DNA of 64,000 nt. It comes from Streptomyces exfoliatus (lineage in GTDB: Bacteria; Actinomycetota; Actinomycetes; Streptomycetales; Streptomycetaceae). The stretch spans positions 186,001 through 250,000 of the forward strand of contig NZ_JNZP01000018.1 in NCBI RefSeq assembly GCF_000725545.1, in the 5' to 3' direction. The notes under the pieces are model-generated. The model had not been told where the DNA came from and did not search any database. It saw nothing but the letters and a program-made list of their open reading frames with translations. Below, one piece after another: positions 21,712 to 30,878 of the stretch (positions within the stretch are counted from its first letter, which is position 1; each line of letters opens with the position of its first letter). A program made the translations under genes and the position numbers.

Positions 21712-22959
21712 TCAGCGTCCATACGGGGGAAAACGCCCCGTCAGTGCCCGTACCTCCGCCCGCACCCGCGCGGTCTCGCCGGCGTCGTCGCGCAGCGCCG
21801 CGGTGAACAGGGTGGCGATCCGGGCCATCTCGACCGCGCCCATCCCCTGCGTGGTGACGGCCGCGGTGCCGAGCCGGATGCCGCGCGCCTCCCCGTGGGG
21901 CAGGGCGCAGGTGTCGAGCACCATGCCGGCGGCGGCCAGCCGGGCGCGGGCCGTGCGGCCGTCGACGCCGAGGGGCGCCGGGTCGGCGGTGATGAGATGG
22001 GTGTCGGTGCCGCCGGTGGTCAGGGCGAAGCCCTCGTCGGCGAGCGCGGCGGCCAGCACCCGGGCGTTCTCGACCACCTGATGGGCGTACCCGGTGAACG
22101 CCGCGGTGGACGCCTCTCCGAAGGCCACCGCCTTGGCCGCGATGGTGTGCATCTGGGCGCCGCCCTGCGTGAACGGGAACACCGCCCGGTCGATCCGCCC
22201 CGCGAGGTCGTCACCGCAGAGGATCATGCCGCCGCGCGGGCCCCGCAGCACCTTGTGGGTGGTCGCGCAGACCACGTCGGCGTACGGCACCGGGTTGGGG
22301 GCCGCTCCCCCGGCGACCAGGCCGATGGGGTGGGCCGCGTCGGCGATGAGGTAGGCGCCGACCTCGTCGGCGATCTCACGGAAGATCGCGTGGTCGAGGT
22401 GGCGGGGGTACGAGATGGAGCCGCACACGATCGCCTTGGGGCGGTGATGGCGGGCGAGCGCGGCGACCTGTTCGTAGTCGACGAGCCCGGTCTCGGCGTC
22501 CACGCCGTACGGGACGAAGTCGAACCAGCGCCCGGAGAAGTTGGCCGGTGAACCGTGGGTGAGGTGCCCGCCGTGGTTCAGGCCCATGGCCAGGACCGTG
22601 TCACCAGGCCTCAGAAGGGCCGCGTACGCCGCCAGGACGGCCGAGGAGCCCGAGTGCGCCTGGACGTTCGCGTGGTCGGCTCCGAAGAGCGCGGTGGCCC
22701 GTTCCACGGCGATCCGCTCGGCGGCGTCGGCGTACTCGCAGCCGCCGTGGTGACGGGCGCCGGGGTAGCCCTCGGCGTACTTGTTGGCGAGCGGGGAGCC
22801 GAGAGCCGCGAGGACGGCGGCCGAGGTGAAGTTCTCGGCCGCGATCAACTGCAGGCTGTCGGTCTGCCGGCGCACCTCGCCGAGCAGCACGTCGGCGATC
22901 TCGGGGTCCTGACGGCGCAGGACGTCGAGGTCCTCATGGAGGGGCACGGTGACCGACAT
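21712..22959 (-). CDS. glyA: serine hydroxymethyltransferase
   Basis: 415 residues from the ATG at 22959 (MSVTVPLHEDL). The PLP-enzyme motifs are clear: LQLIAAENFTS near the N-terminus, ANVQAHSGSSAVLAA, and the PLP Lys in DVVCATTHKVLRGPRGGMI. It converts serine and tetrahydrofolate to glycine and methylene-tetrahydrofolate. The sequence is more divergent than a housekeeping GlyA (for example PLRPGDTVLAMGLNHGGHLTHGS with VVCATTHK), so this is likely the second glyA-type gene of Streptomyces. Confidence 0.93.
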   Translation of the reverse strand: MSVTVPLHEDLDVLRRQDPEIADVLLGEVRRQTDSLQLIAAENFTSAAVLAALGSPLANKYAEGYPGARHHGGCEYADAAERIAVERATALFGADHANVQAHSGSSAVLAAYAALLRPGDTVLAMGLNHGGHLTHGSPANFSGRWFDFVPYGVDAETGLVDYEQVAALARHHRPKAIVCGSISYPRHLDHAIFREIADEVGAYLIADAAHPIGLVAGGAAPNPVPYADVVCATTHKVLRGPRGGMILCGDDLAGRIDRAVFPFTQGGAQMHTIAAKAVAFGEASTAAFTGYAHQVVENARVLAAALADEGFALTTGGTDTHLITADPAPLGVDGRTARARLAAAGMVLDTCALPHGEARGIRLGTAAVTTQGMGAVEMARIATLFTAALRDDAGETARVRAEVRALTGRFPPYGR

Positions 22960-23008
22960 GTCACCAATGTAGGCACCGGCCCCCCAGCCCGCCCGTCGAC
23001 TCCTCCCG

Positions 23009-23308
23009 ACGCGCCCCTCGCACCACTCGGCCCCAGGGGCCTCCCGGGCCTCGGGCCGCCGCGGCGGCCTCCGACCGCCGGACGTGGCCGCGCAGTCAAT
23101 CCCGCGCCGACACACCCGTCAGCGCCGTCACCACCGGCTCCAGCGCCTGGTCGAGCCCCCACCAAACGCGCCCCTCGCACCACTCGGCCCCAGGGGCCTC
23201 CCGGGCGTCGGACCGCCGCGACGGCCTCCGACCGCCGGACGTGGCCGCGCAGTCAATCCCGCGCCGACACACCCGTCAGCGCCGTCACCACCGGCTCCAG
23301 CGCCTGGT
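23009..23308. repeat. 143-bp tandem duplication containing the phosphatase gene 3' end
   Basis: The segments 23009-23151 and 23166-23308 align over 143 bp with three substitutions; the period is 157 bp with a 14-bp spacer. The right copy holds the last codons, stop and trailer of the phosphatase-like gene; the left copy is a free-standing pseudo-3' end (reading QALEPVVTALTGVSARD, stop). The high identity suggests a recent event. Confidence 0.95.
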
Positions 23309-23900
23309 TGATCTCGTCGCCGATCGAGCGGAAGAAGGTGATGGGCGCCCCGTACGGGTCGTTGACCTCGTCCGCGTCGACCGACGGGGCCAGGAGCCAC
23401 CCGCGTAGAGCCGCTGCCGCGCGGACCAGGGCACGCGCGCGTTCCACCATGCCCTCGTCGTGGGCGTCCGGGAGCGTGGCGGGGTCGATCGCGCGGACCA
23501 GGCGGGTGAACTCCTTCAGGGTGAAGGTGCGCAGGCCCGCCGAATGGCCCATCGAGATGACCTGGGCCCGGTGGTCGCGGGTCGCGGTCAGGACCAGGTC
23601 GGCGCGGATGACGTGCTCGTCGAGGAGCTCGCGCCCCACGAAGCCGCTGTAGTCCGCGCCGAAGTCGGCGAGGACCAGTTCGGCGTTGGCTTCCATCGGG
23701 GCGCCCTCGTGGCCCCAGGTGCCCGCGCTCTCCACGATCAGGCCGCCCCCGAGAGGGTCGCCGAGGCGGTCGCACAGGGCATGGCGGGTCAGCCGCTCGG
23801 TGATGGGCGAGCGGCAGACGTTGCCGGTGCTGACGTGGAGGATGCGGAAGGTGTTGCTGTCGTCGAACCCCGCTATGCCACGCCCCTCAGGGGCGGTCAA
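23253..23900 (-). CDS. low-molecular-weight protein tyrosine phosphatase-like, nucleophile Cys replaced by Ser
   Basis: 215 residues from a TTG at 23900 that overlaps the sua5 stop (TTGA) behind GAGGTGG. The fold signature is ILHVSTGNVCRSPITERLTRHAL, where the family has (V/I)C-x-GN-x-CRSP: the position of the catalytic Cys is Ser, and the second Cys and phosphate-loop Arg remain. The general-acid motif DPYG is kept near the C-terminus (VNDPYGAPITFF). It is either a pseudo-phosphatase (phospho-binding) or a member of a subfamily with altered chemistry. Its 3' end is duplicated downstream. Confidence 0.88.
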   Translation of the reverse strand: MTAPEGRGIAGFDDSNTFRILHVSTGNVCRSPITERLTRHALCDRLGDPLGGGLIVESAGTWGHEGAPMEANAELVLADFGADYSGFVGRELLDEHVIRADLVLTATRDHRAQVISMGHSAGLRTFTLKEFTRLVRAIDPATLPDAHDEGMVERARALVRAAAALRGWLLAPSVDADEVNDPYGAPITFFRSIGDEINQALEPVVTALTGVSARD

Positions 23901-24544
23901 TTCGCCACCTCGAGGTCGGGTACGACCTTCCGGAGCTCCTCCGGGGACAGCGCGCCCTGACGCAGCAGCACCGGGACCTTGCCCGTGACGTCGACGATGG
24001 ACGAGGGGACGATGCCGGGCGTGGGTCCGCCGTCGAGGTAGACGGAGACGGAGTCCCCCAGCATCTGCTGGGCCGCGTCGCAGTCCTCGGGGGACGGGTG
24101 GCCCGTCAGGTTGGCCGAGGACACGGCCATCGGACCGACCTCGGTGAGCAGCTCGATGGCGACCGGGTGCAGGGGCATGCGGATGGCGACGGTGCCGCGG
24201 GTGTCGCCGAGGTCCCACTGGAGGGACGGCTGGTGCCGGGCGACGAGGGTGAGCGCGCCGGGCCAGAAGGCGTCGACGAGCTCCCAGGCCTGCTCGGAGA
24301 AGTCCGTGACCAGGCCGTGGAGGGTGTTCGGGGAGCCGATGAGCACGGGCGTGGGCATGTTGCGGCCACGGCCCTTGGCGGCCAGCAGGTCCGCCACGGC
24401 CTCGCTGCTGAAGGCGTCCGCCCCGATCCCGTACACGGTGTCGGTGGGCAGCACGACCAGCTCGCCCCGGCGGACGGCGGACGCGGCCTCGCGCAGACCG
24501 GTCACGCGGTCGGTCGCCTCGTTGCAGTCGTATCGCCGTGCCAT
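23897..24544 (-). CDS. threonylcarbamoyl-AMP synthase, Sua5/YrdC/YwlC family
   Basis: 215 residues covering the YrdC fold: VVLPTDTVYGIGADAFSSEAV, LAAKGRGRNMPTPVLIGSP, FWPGALTLVARHQPSL, TVAIRMPLHPVAIELL and PMAVSSANLTGHPSPEDCD are all conserved. It makes threonylcarbamoyl-AMP for t6A37 modification of tRNAs reading ANN codons. It sits in the prfA-prmC-sua5 order typical of actinobacteria, 76 bp after prmC, and is translationally coupled to the phosphatase-like gene. Confidence 0.95.
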   Translation of the reverse strand: MARRYDCNEATDRVTGLREAASAVRRGELVVLPTDTVYGIGADAFSSEAVADLLAAKGRGRNMPTPVLIGSPNTLHGLVTDFSEQAWELVDAFWPGALTLVARHQPSLQWDLGDTRGTVAIRMPLHPVAIELLTEVGPMAVSSANLTGHPSPEDCDAAQQMLGDSVSVYLDGGPTPGIVPSSIVDVTGKVPVLLRQGALSPEELRKVVPDLEVAN

Positions 24545-24620
24545 CAGTTCCCGGCCTCCTCGTACGCGTGGTTCGTCATCGCAGTCGTCGCAGTCATGCC
24601 AGTCGTCGCCGTCATGCCGG

Positions 24621-25502
24621 TCATGGCATGGCCTTGCGGGCGGTCGCGAAGCGCGGCCGGTTGTTCAGGTCCGGGTGGTCGGCGGCGTCGGCCCAGCCGG
24701 CCTCTTCGTTGAAGATCCACGGCACCTGCCCGCCCTGGGTGTCCGCGTGCTCGATGACGACGAGGCCGCCGGGGCGGAGCAGCCGGTGGGCGGTGCGCTC
24801 GATGCCACGGATGGTGTCGAGGCCGTCCTCGCCGGAGAAGAGGGCCATCTCCGGGTCGTGGTCGCGGGCCTCGGGCGCCACGTACTCCCACTCGGTGAGG
24901 GGGATGTAAGGCGGGTTGGAGATGACCAGGTCGACCTGGCCGTCCAGCTCCGGGAGGGCGCTGAGCGCGTCGCCCTGGTGGACGCTGACGCGGGAGCCCT
25001 CGGCGTTCTTGCGGGTCCAGACGAGGGCGTCGTCGGAGAGCTCGACGGCGTGCACGCGCGAGCGCGGCACCTCCTGGGCCATGGCGAGCGCGATGGCGCC
25101 CGAGCCGGTGCAGAGGTCGACGATGAGGGGTTCGACGACGTCCATGGCGCGTACGGCGTCTATGGCCCAGCCGACGACCGACTCGGTCTCAGGGCGGGGC
25201 ACGAAGACCCCGGGTCCCACCTGGAGCTCCAGGTAGCGGAAGAAAGCGCGCCCGGTGATGTGCTGGAGCGGCTCGCGGGCCTCGCGGCGGGCGACGGTCT
25301 CCCAGTAGCGGGCGTCGAAGTCGACGTCCTTGACGTTGTGCAGCTCCCCCCGCTTGACGCCGTGGACGAACGCGGCGAGCTCCTCCGCGTCGAAACGCGG
25401 GGAGGGGACGCCGGCGTCGGCCAGCCGCTGGGTGGCCTGGGCCACCTCGGCGAGCAGCAGACTTCGGGGGCCTGGGGGTCGCCCCCCAGAAAGTGACTGC
25501 AC
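24621..25502 (-). CDS. prmC: release factor glutamine methyltransferase
   Basis: 293 residues. The SAM motif is VDLCTGSGAIALAMA and the catalytic NPPY is in LVISNPPYIPLTEWEY. It methylates the GGQ glutamine of release factors, including RF1, encoded 49 bp upstream. The GTG start at 25502 has GGAGG six bases before it. The first 14 or so codons (SLSGGRPPGPRS) are the translated hairpin repeat at 25467-25496 and look like an insertion relative to homologues, which begin close to LLLAEVAQATQRL. Confidence 0.95.
   Translation of the reverse strand: MQSLSGGRPPGPRSLLLAEVAQATQRLADAGVPSPRFDAEELAAFVHGVKRGELHNVKDVDFDARYWETVARREAREPLQHITGRAFFRYLELQVGPGVFVPRPETESVVGWAIDAVRAMDVVEPLIVDLCTGSGAIALAMAQEVPRSRVHAVELSDDALVWTRKNAEGSRVSVHQGDALSALPELDGQVDLVISNPPYIPLTEWEYVAPEARDHDPEMALFSGEDGLDTIRGIERTAHRLLRPGGLVVIEHADTQGGQVPWIFNEEAGWADAADHPDLNNRPRFATARKAMP
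25467..25496. repeat. dispersed intergenic-type hairpin repeat inside prmC
   Basis: The plus strand reads CGGGGGCCTGGGGGTCGCCC and continues CCCAGAAAG, the same CTGGGGG/CCCCCAG core as at 16759. It begins within five codons of the prmC start and is in frame, so it is translated. Confidence 0.7.
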
Positions 25503-25551
25503 GCTGGTCCTCCGTGGTGCGGGGTGGGACTTACGGAACTTACGCCGCTGC

Positions 25552-26628
25552 TTACGCCGCTGCGAGCTTGGCGGCCGAGTCGGCGTCGACGCATGCCTGG
25601 ATCATCGGGTCGAGCTCGCCGTCGAGCACCTGGTCGAGGTTGTACGCCTTGAAGCCGACCCGGTGGTCCGAGATCCGGTTCTCCGGGAAGTTGTACGTAC
25701 GGATCTTCTCGGACCGGTCGACGGTGCGGACCTGGCTGCGGCGGGCGTCGGCGGCCTTGGACTCGGCCTCCTCCTGCGCGGCGGCGAGCAGCCGGGAGCG
25801 CAGGATGCGCATGGCCTGCTCCTTGTTCTGGAGCTGGCTCTTCTCGTTCTGGCAGGAGGCGACGATGCCGGTCGGCAGGTGCGTGATGCGGACGGCGGAG
25901 TCGGTGGTGTTGACCGACTGGCCGCCGGGGCCCGACGAGCGGTAGACGTCGATGCGCAGGTCGTTGGCGTGGACCTCGACCTCGACCTCCTCGGCCTCGG
26001 GCGTGACGAGCACGCCGGCGGCGGAGGTGTGGATGCGGCCGGCGGACTCGGTCGCGGGGACGCGCTGGACGCGGTGCACCCCGCCCTCGTACTTGAGGCG
26101 GGCCCAGACGCCCTGGCCGGGCTCGGTGGCGCCGTTGCCGCCCTTGGTCTTCACGGCGACCTGGACGTCCTTGTAGCCGCCCAGCTCGGACTCGGTGGCG
26201 TCGATGATCTCGGTCTTCCAGCCGACGCGCTCGGCGTACCGGAGGTACATGCGGAGCAGGTCGCCGGCGAAGAGTGCGGACTCGTCGCCGCCCGCGCCCG
26301 CCTTGATCTCCAGGATGACGTCCTTGTCGTCGCTCGGGTCGCGCGGGACGAGGAGCAGGCGGAGCTTCTCGGTGAGCTCCTCCCGGTCCTTCTCCAGCTG
26401 CTTGACCTCGGCGGCGAAGTCGGGGTCGTCGTGCGCGAACTCGCGGGCGGTCTCGATGTCGTCACCGGTCCGCTTCCAGGCCCGGTAGGTGGCGACGATC
26501 GGGGTCAGCTCGGCGTAGCGCTTGTTGAGCTTGCGCGCGTTCGCCTGGTCGGCGTGGACCGAGGGGTCCGCGAGCTTCGTCTCCAGGTCGGCGTGCTCGC
26601 CGACCAGTTCCTCGACCGCCTCGAACAT
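25552..26628 (-). CDS. prfA: peptide chain release factor 1
   Basis: 358 residues from the ATG at 26628 (AGGAG upstream). The GGQ motif is in [19 protein letters not shown]; the anticodon-mimic region includes [18 protein letters not shown]. It terminates translation at UAA and UAG. A much longer upstream reading is possible but runs through the terminator hairpin at 26674-26717. Confidence 0.98.
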   Translation of the reverse strand: MFEAVEELVGEHADLETKLADPSVHADQANARKLNKRYAELTPIVATYRAWKRTGDDIETAREFAHDDPDFAAEVKQLEKDREELTEKLRLLLVPRDPSDDKDVILEIKAGAGGDESALFAGDLLRMYLRYAERVGWKTEIIDATESELGGYKDVQVAVKTKGGNGATEPGQGVWARLKYEGGVHRVQRVPATESAGRIHTSAAGVLVTPEAEEVEVEVHANDLRIDVYRSSGPGGQSVNTTDSAVRITHLPTGIVASCQNEKSQLQNKEQAMRILRSRLLAAAQEEAESKAADARRSQVRTVDRSEKIRTYNFPENRISDHRVGFKAYNLDQVLDGELDPMIQACVDADSAAKLAAA

Positions 26629-26673
26629 CGGGGGGCTCCTGGTCTTTTCGTCAGTTGCTACGGGGACGGCAAA

Positions 26674-26717
26674 GCGCCGGTCCCGGCCACCCGCGCGGGG
26701 CGACCGTGGACCGGCGC
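26674..26717 (-). terminator. hairpin between rpmE and prfA
   Basis: GCGCCGGTCC (26674-26683) pairs exactly with GGACCGGCGC (26708-26717), with extra pairing inside. On the minus strand it is followed by TTTGCC and lies 10 bp after the rpmE stop. Confidence 0.75.
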
Positions 26718-26726
26718 AGGGGCTCG

Positions 26727-26948
26727 CTACTTCGCGGCGGAGCCGGCCTTGCCGAAGCGGGCCTCGAAGCGGGCCACGCGGCCGCCGGTGTCGAGGATCT
26801 TCTGCTTGCCCGTGTAGAACGGGTGGCACTCGGAGCAGACCTCGGCACGGATGGTGCCTTCGGTGAGGGTGCTACGGGTGGTGAACGACGCGCCACAGGT
26901 GCAGCTGACCTGGGTCTCGACGTACTCGGGGTGAATCTCGCGCTTCAA
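26727..26948 (-). CDS. rpmE: 50S ribosomal protein L31
   Basis: 73 residues from a TTG at 26948 (AGGAG six bases upstream; [19 protein letters not shown]). The zinc-type (C+) Cys are present: CTC near residue 17 and [13 protein letters not shown] near residue 38. It is the housekeeping zinc-binding L31. A sigmaR-type promoter lies about 100 bp upstream. Confidence 0.97.
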   Translation of the reverse strand: MKREIHPEYVETQVSCTCGASFTTRSTLTEGTIRAEVCSECHPFYTGKQKILDTGGRVARFEARFGKAGSAAK

Positions 26949-27052
26949 GGTGTCTCCTAGTTTCGGGAGGGCTCCGGGTCGCTTCCGCGGGTTGCGACGA
27001 GCGTGAACCGGGGCCGACGTACCAGTCTGCCAGGACTGGCCGCATCTGCCCA

Positions 27053-27078
27053 AACCGGGGTCCGGGCGGAAGTATTCC
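27053..27078 (-). promoter_or_regulatory. sigmaR-type promoter of rpmE
   Basis: On the minus strand GGAAT (27078-27074) and GTT (27055-27053) are separated by exactly 18 bp, the consensus of the thiol-oxidative-stress sigma factor sigmaR. rpmE is a known sigmaR target in S. coelicolor. The promoter lies just after the end of the LCP gene. Confidence 0.8.
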
Positions 27079-27082
27079 CCGG

Positions 27083-28180
27083 CTACCTCACGACGCCGTC
27101 GGCCTTGCCCGTGGCCGCGTCCCGGGTCGCCGACGCGGGGATCGGCCGGTCGTTCTTCAGGGCGGTCCAGACCTGCCGCGACTGGGCTTCGAGGGGGATG
27201 ACGCGGTTGGGGTCCCGGGGGTCGTACTCGACGGGCAGGGTGACCATGTGGACGTTCTGGGCGCCGATGCCGGAGAGGCCCTTCGCGAAGCCCATGAGTT
27301 CCTTGACCGAGTCGAGTTCGGAGTCGGGTGTGATGGCCTTGGTGGCGGCGTCGGCGAGGCCGAGGAGCTTCGTCGGGTCGCCGAGGACGCCGACGTCCTT
27401 GACCTGGTCGATGAAGGCCTTCATGAAGGCCTGCTGGAGCTGGATGCGGCCGAGGTCGCTGCCGTCGCCGACGCTCTTGCGGGTGCGGACGAGGCCGAGG
27501 GACTGCTCGCCGTCGAGGGTGTGGGTGCCCGGCCGGAGGTCGAGGTGGCTCTTGTCGTCCTTGATGGCCGTGGTGGTGGTGATCTCCACCCCGCCGAGTT
27601 CGTCGATGAGCTTCTTGAAGCCGGTGAAGTCGACCTCGATGTAGTGGTCCATGCGGATGCCCGACATCGACTCGACCGTCTTGACGGCGCAGGCGGGGCC
27701 GCCGGCCTCGTACGCGGTGTTGAACATGGCCCGCTGCTCGCCGCCGACGGCGCCGCCGCGGCCGTCGGTGCAGGAGGGCCGGTCGACGAGGGTGTCGCGG
27801 GGTATGGAGACGACGCTCGCCTTCTTGTGGCCCTCGTAGACGTGGACGACCATCGCGGTGTCGGAGCGGGCGCCGCCCTCGTCCTTGCCGTAGGCGCCGT
27901 TGTCGCCGGCGCGCGAGTCGGAGCCGAGGACGAGGATGTCCATGGAGCCGTCGTCGACGTCGTCGGGGCGGTCGTCGCCCAGCTGGGCGTTGATGTCGAC
28001 GCCCTTGATGTTGCCGTCGAGCTTGACGTACACGTATCCGAGTCCGGCGCCGCCGAGGACGAGGACCGCGACGGCCCCGGAGACGAGGACCGCCGTTCTG
28101 CGGCTGCGCGGGGCGCGCGGCTTGCGGCGGCGGCCGCTTCCCGCGCCGCCTGTTCGGGCGCTCTTGCTCTGCTCGGTCAT
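27083..28180 (-). CDS. LytR-CpsA-Psr (LCP) family protein
   Basis: 365 residues. A basic N-terminus and one membrane helix ([23 protein letters not shown]) lead to an LCP domain with [60 protein letters not shown] and [16 protein letters not shown] proteins ligate teichoic acids or glycopolymers to peptidoglycan outside the cell. The start at 28180 has GAGGG at 6-nt spacing; an ATG at 28186 is too close to it. Confidence 0.94.
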   Translation of the reverse strand: MTEQSKSARTGGAGSGRRRKPRAPRSRRTAVLVSGAVAVLVLGGAGLGYVYVKLDGNIKGVDINAQLGDDRPDDVDDGSMDILVLGSDSRAGDNGAYGKDEGGARSDTAMVVHVYEGHKKASVVSIPRDTLVDRPSCTDGRGGAVGGEQRAMFNTAYEAGGPACAVKTVESMSGIRMDHYIEVDFTGFKKLIDELGGVEITTTTAIKDDKSHLDLRPGTHTLDGEQSLGLVRTRKSVGDGSDLGRIQLQQAFMKAFIDQVKDVGVLGDPTKLLGLADAATKAITPDSELDSVKELMGFAKGLSGIGAQNVHMVTLPVEYDPRDPNRVIPLEAQSRQVWTALKNDRPIPASATRDAATGKADGVVR

Positions 28181-28283
28181 CGTCATCCCTCGGGCCCTGG
28201 GTTCACCATATGTGACGGCGAAGCACCCGAAAGGGTTGCATACGGACCTGTGAGGTTTCGGTGAGCGACGTCGGAGACAGCGC

Positions 28284-28314
28284 TGCGCCCACCGTGCGGG
28301 GCACGGTGGGCGCA
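28284..28314 (-). terminator. rho terminator hairpin
   Basis: TGCGCCCACCGTG (28284-28296) and CACGGTGGGCGCA (28302-28314) form a perfect 13-bp stem with a 5-nt loop, 70 bp after the rho stop. Confidence 0.8.
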
Positions 28315-28384
28315 GTGTTCACGCAGGTCACGGCGGGGTTACGGGCACCGGGCCCGGTTCTCGTCGTGTGACGCGGGTCTCGCG

Positions 28385-30460
28385 TCAGTCGTCGTTCTTG
28401 CCGCCAGGCGTCGTCTTCTGGATCTGGAGCAGGAACTCGCCGTTCGACTTCGTCTGCTTCATCTTGTCGAGCAGCAGCTCGATCGCCTGCTGCTGGTCGA
28501 GCGCGTGCAGCACGCGACGCAGCTTCCAGGTGACGGCGAGCTCGTCGGCGCCGAGCAGGATCTCTTCCTTGCGGGTACCGGACGCGTCGACGTCCACCGC
28601 CGGGAAGATGCGCTTGTCGGCGAGCTTCCGGTCGAGCTTGAGCTCCATGTTGCCGGTGCCCTTGAACTCCTCGAAGATCACCTCGTCCATGCGCGAACCG
28701 GTGTCGACCAGCGCGGTCGCGAGGATGGTCAGCGAGCCGCCGTCCTCGATGTTGCGCGCGGCACCGAAGAAGCGCTTCGGCGGGTAGAGCGCGGTCGAGT
28801 CGACACCACCGGACAGGATGCGGCCGGAGGCCGGCGCCGCGAGGTTGTACGCGCGGCCCAGGCGGGTGATCGAGTCGAGCAGGACGACCACGTCGTGACC
28901 CAGCTCCACGAGACGCTTGGCGCGCTCGATGGCCAGCTCGGCGACGGTGGTGTGGTCCTCGGCCGGACGGTCGAAGGTCGAGGAGATGACCTCGCCCTTG
29001 ACCGACCGCTGCATGTCGGTGACCTCTTCCGGACGCTCGTCGACCAGGACGACCATCAGGTGGCACTCGGGGTTGTTCGTGGTGATCGCGTTGGCGATCG
29101 CCTGCATGATCATGGTCTTGCCGGTCTTCGGCGGGGCCACGATCAGACCGCGCTGGCCCTTGCCGATCGGCGACACGAGGTCGATGATCCGGGTGGTCAG
29201 CACGCCCGGGTCGGTCTCCAGACGGAGCCGGTCCTGCGGGTACAGCGGGGTCAGCTTGTTGAACTCGGGGCGGCCGCGGCCGGAGTCGGCGGCCATGCCG
29301 TTCGCCGAGTCGAGGCGGACCAGCGCGTTGAACTTCTCGCGGCGCTCGCCGTCCTTCGGCTGCCGAACGGCGCCGGTGACGTGGTCACCCTTGCGCAGGC
29401 CGTTCTTGCGGACCTGGGCGAGGGAGACGTACACGTCGTTCGGACCGGGCAGGTAGCCGGAGGTCCGGATGAACGCGTAGTTGTCGAGGATGTCGAGGAT
29501 GCCCGCGACGGGGATCAGGACGTCGTCGTCCGCGACCTGCGGCTCGCCGGCCTGGAAGTCGTCACGCCCACGACGCCCACGACGGTCGCGGTAACGGCCG
29601 CGGCGCCCGCGGCGGCCGCCGGCCTCGTCGTCGTAGTCGTCCTGCGGACCGGCCTGCGGGCCGCCCTGCTGACCCTGGCTCTGGACCTGCTGGCCCTGAC
29701 CCTGGCCCTGGCCGCCCTGGCGCTGACGCTGGCCGCCCTGGCCACCGCCCTGCTGCTCGTCGCCCTTGCCGCGGTCGCGCTGACGGTCACGGCGGTCACG
29801 GCGCTCGCCGCGCTCCCCGCGCTCCCCGCGCTCGCCCCGCTCGCCGCGGTCACGGCGGCCACGGCCCTCGGCGCCGTCGACGGCGGCGTCGGCCTTGGTG
29901 TCGGTCTGCGTGTCGGCCTTGACCTCGGTACGGGTCTCGGCGCGGGCCTCGGTCTTGACGACCTGCGGTGCCTCGGCCTTGACCTCGCCCTCCGGCGAAC
30001 CGGCGGGGGCGGTGGCGCGGCGACGACGGCGCTCACCGGCCGGCTGGTCGTCCGACGCCGGCTGACCCGGGATGTCGATCTGCTGCTGGGCGACGGCCTT
30101 CTCGGCCTTCTCCGCCTTGGGCGCGGGGGCCTCGGTGGCGGTCTCGCCCGTACGGGTCTTGGCGGTGGCGCGGCGCTTCGGCTTGGTCTCGGTGGCGTCG
30201 GCGGCCTTGGCGGGGGCGGCGGAGCCTCCACCGGCCTGGGCCTCCTTGATGACCTCGATCAGCTGGCTCTTGCGCATCCGCGCGGTGCCCCTGATACCGA
30301 GGCCGGACGCGACCTGCTGCAGCTCGGCCAGGACCATGCCGTCGAGGCCGGTGCCGGAGCGGCGGCGCCGGGCGGTGCCGCCGGTGGCAGCACCTGCGGC
30401 GGGCGCGGCGTCGACACTGCTGTCGGCAGTCACGCCCATCAGATCGGTGGTGTCGCTCAC
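28385..30460 (-). CDS. rho: transcription termination factor Rho with large actinobacterial insertion
   Basis: 691 residues from a GTG at 30460 (GAAGGA upstream). The N-terminal Rho_N helix region ([17 protein letters not shown]) is followed by about 230 residues rich in Arg, Gly, Asp, Glu and Gln (tracts such as [20 protein letters not shown]), typical of high-GC Gram-positives. Then come the cold-shock RNA-binding domain and the ATPase with Walker A PPKTGKT and [12 protein letters not shown]. It terminates transcription as a hexamer. The insert probably adds RNA binding. A 330-nt leader with a strong hairpin precedes it. Confidence 0.98.
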   Translation of the reverse strand: MSDTTDLMGVTADSSVDAAPAAGAATGGTARRRRSGTGLDGMVLAELQQVASGLGIRGTARMRKSQLIEVIKEAQAGGGSAAPAKAADATETKPKRRATAKTRTGETATEAPAPKAEKAEKAVAQQQIDIPGQPASDDQPAGERRRRRATAPAGSPEGEVKAEAPQVVKTEARAETRTEVKADTQTDTKADAAVDGAEGRGRRDRGERGERGERGERGERRDRRDRQRDRGKGDEQQGGGQGGQRQRQGGQGQGQGQQVQSQGQQGGPQAGPQDDYDDEAGGRRGRRGRYRDRRGRRGRDDFQAGEPQVADDDVLIPVAGILDILDNYAFIRTSGYLPGPNDVYVSLAQVRKNGLRKGDHVTGAVRQPKDGERREKFNALVRLDSANGMAADSGRGRPEFNKLTPLYPQDRLRLETDPGVLTTRIIDLVSPIGKGQRGLIVAPPKTGKTMIMQAIANAITTNNPECHLMVVLVDERPEEVTDMQRSVKGEVISSTFDRPAEDHTTVAELAIERAKRLVELGHDVVVLLDSITRLGRAYNLAAPASGRILSGGVDSTALYPPKRFFGAARNIEDGGSLTILATALVDTGSRMDEVIFEEFKGTGNMELKLDRKLADKRIFPAVDVDASGTRKEEILLGADELAVTWKLRRVLHALDQQQAIELLLDKMKQTKSNGEFLLQIQKTTPGGKNDD

Positions 30461-30816
30461 GAAGGGTCCTTCCCTGGAGCGGACGTCGGCCATCTGGCTC
30501 GGCGACCGGTTGTGCTGTCCGGCAGCGGTCCCGTGTGGGTGGACCGTGTCCGGGGCGGTGGTCCCGCCGGGTGCGGCGGAGAAGAGAACGTGCTGTGGGT
30601 CCGGCCCGAGCGCCCCCTGCTCGGCCCTCACTGCAGAAGAGCGAGGGGTGTCGTGCCGGTTCCGGAGCGTGCTCGAAACTGCTCAGGCAGGCTGCTCAGG
30701 CAGTTGGGGAGGCTCCCGGAAGAATCGGTGGTCCCTGATGGGGACACTCAGCACCGCGCCACAAAGGCGCCGGGTGCTGACTTGAGGTTAACACTACCGG
30801 CTCCAACAAACATTCC
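30461..30816 (-). promoter_or_regulatory. rho promoter and long leader
   Basis: On the minus strand GGAAT (30816-30812) and GTT (30792-30790) are 19 bp apart, fitting the looser sigmaR consensus, and a TAGTGT -10-like box overlaps this region. Soon after comes a stem TCAGCACC/GGTGCTGA with an inner GCGCC/GGCGC (30748-30780). The leader of about 330 nt has no other recognised gene and could serve autoregulation by Rho. Confidence 0.45.
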
Positions 30817-30841
30817 CCCTCTCCCTCACCGGCAATCTCCT

Positions 30842-30869
30842 GGCACGGACGCTGCCCGGCGTCCGTGCC
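30842..30869 (-). terminator. thrB terminator hairpin
   Basis: GGCACGGACGC (30842-30852) pairs exactly with GCGTCCGTGCC (30859-30869), loop TGCCCG, 9 bp after the thrB stop. Confidence 0.85.
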
Positions 30870-30878
30870 GCGGCGCCC

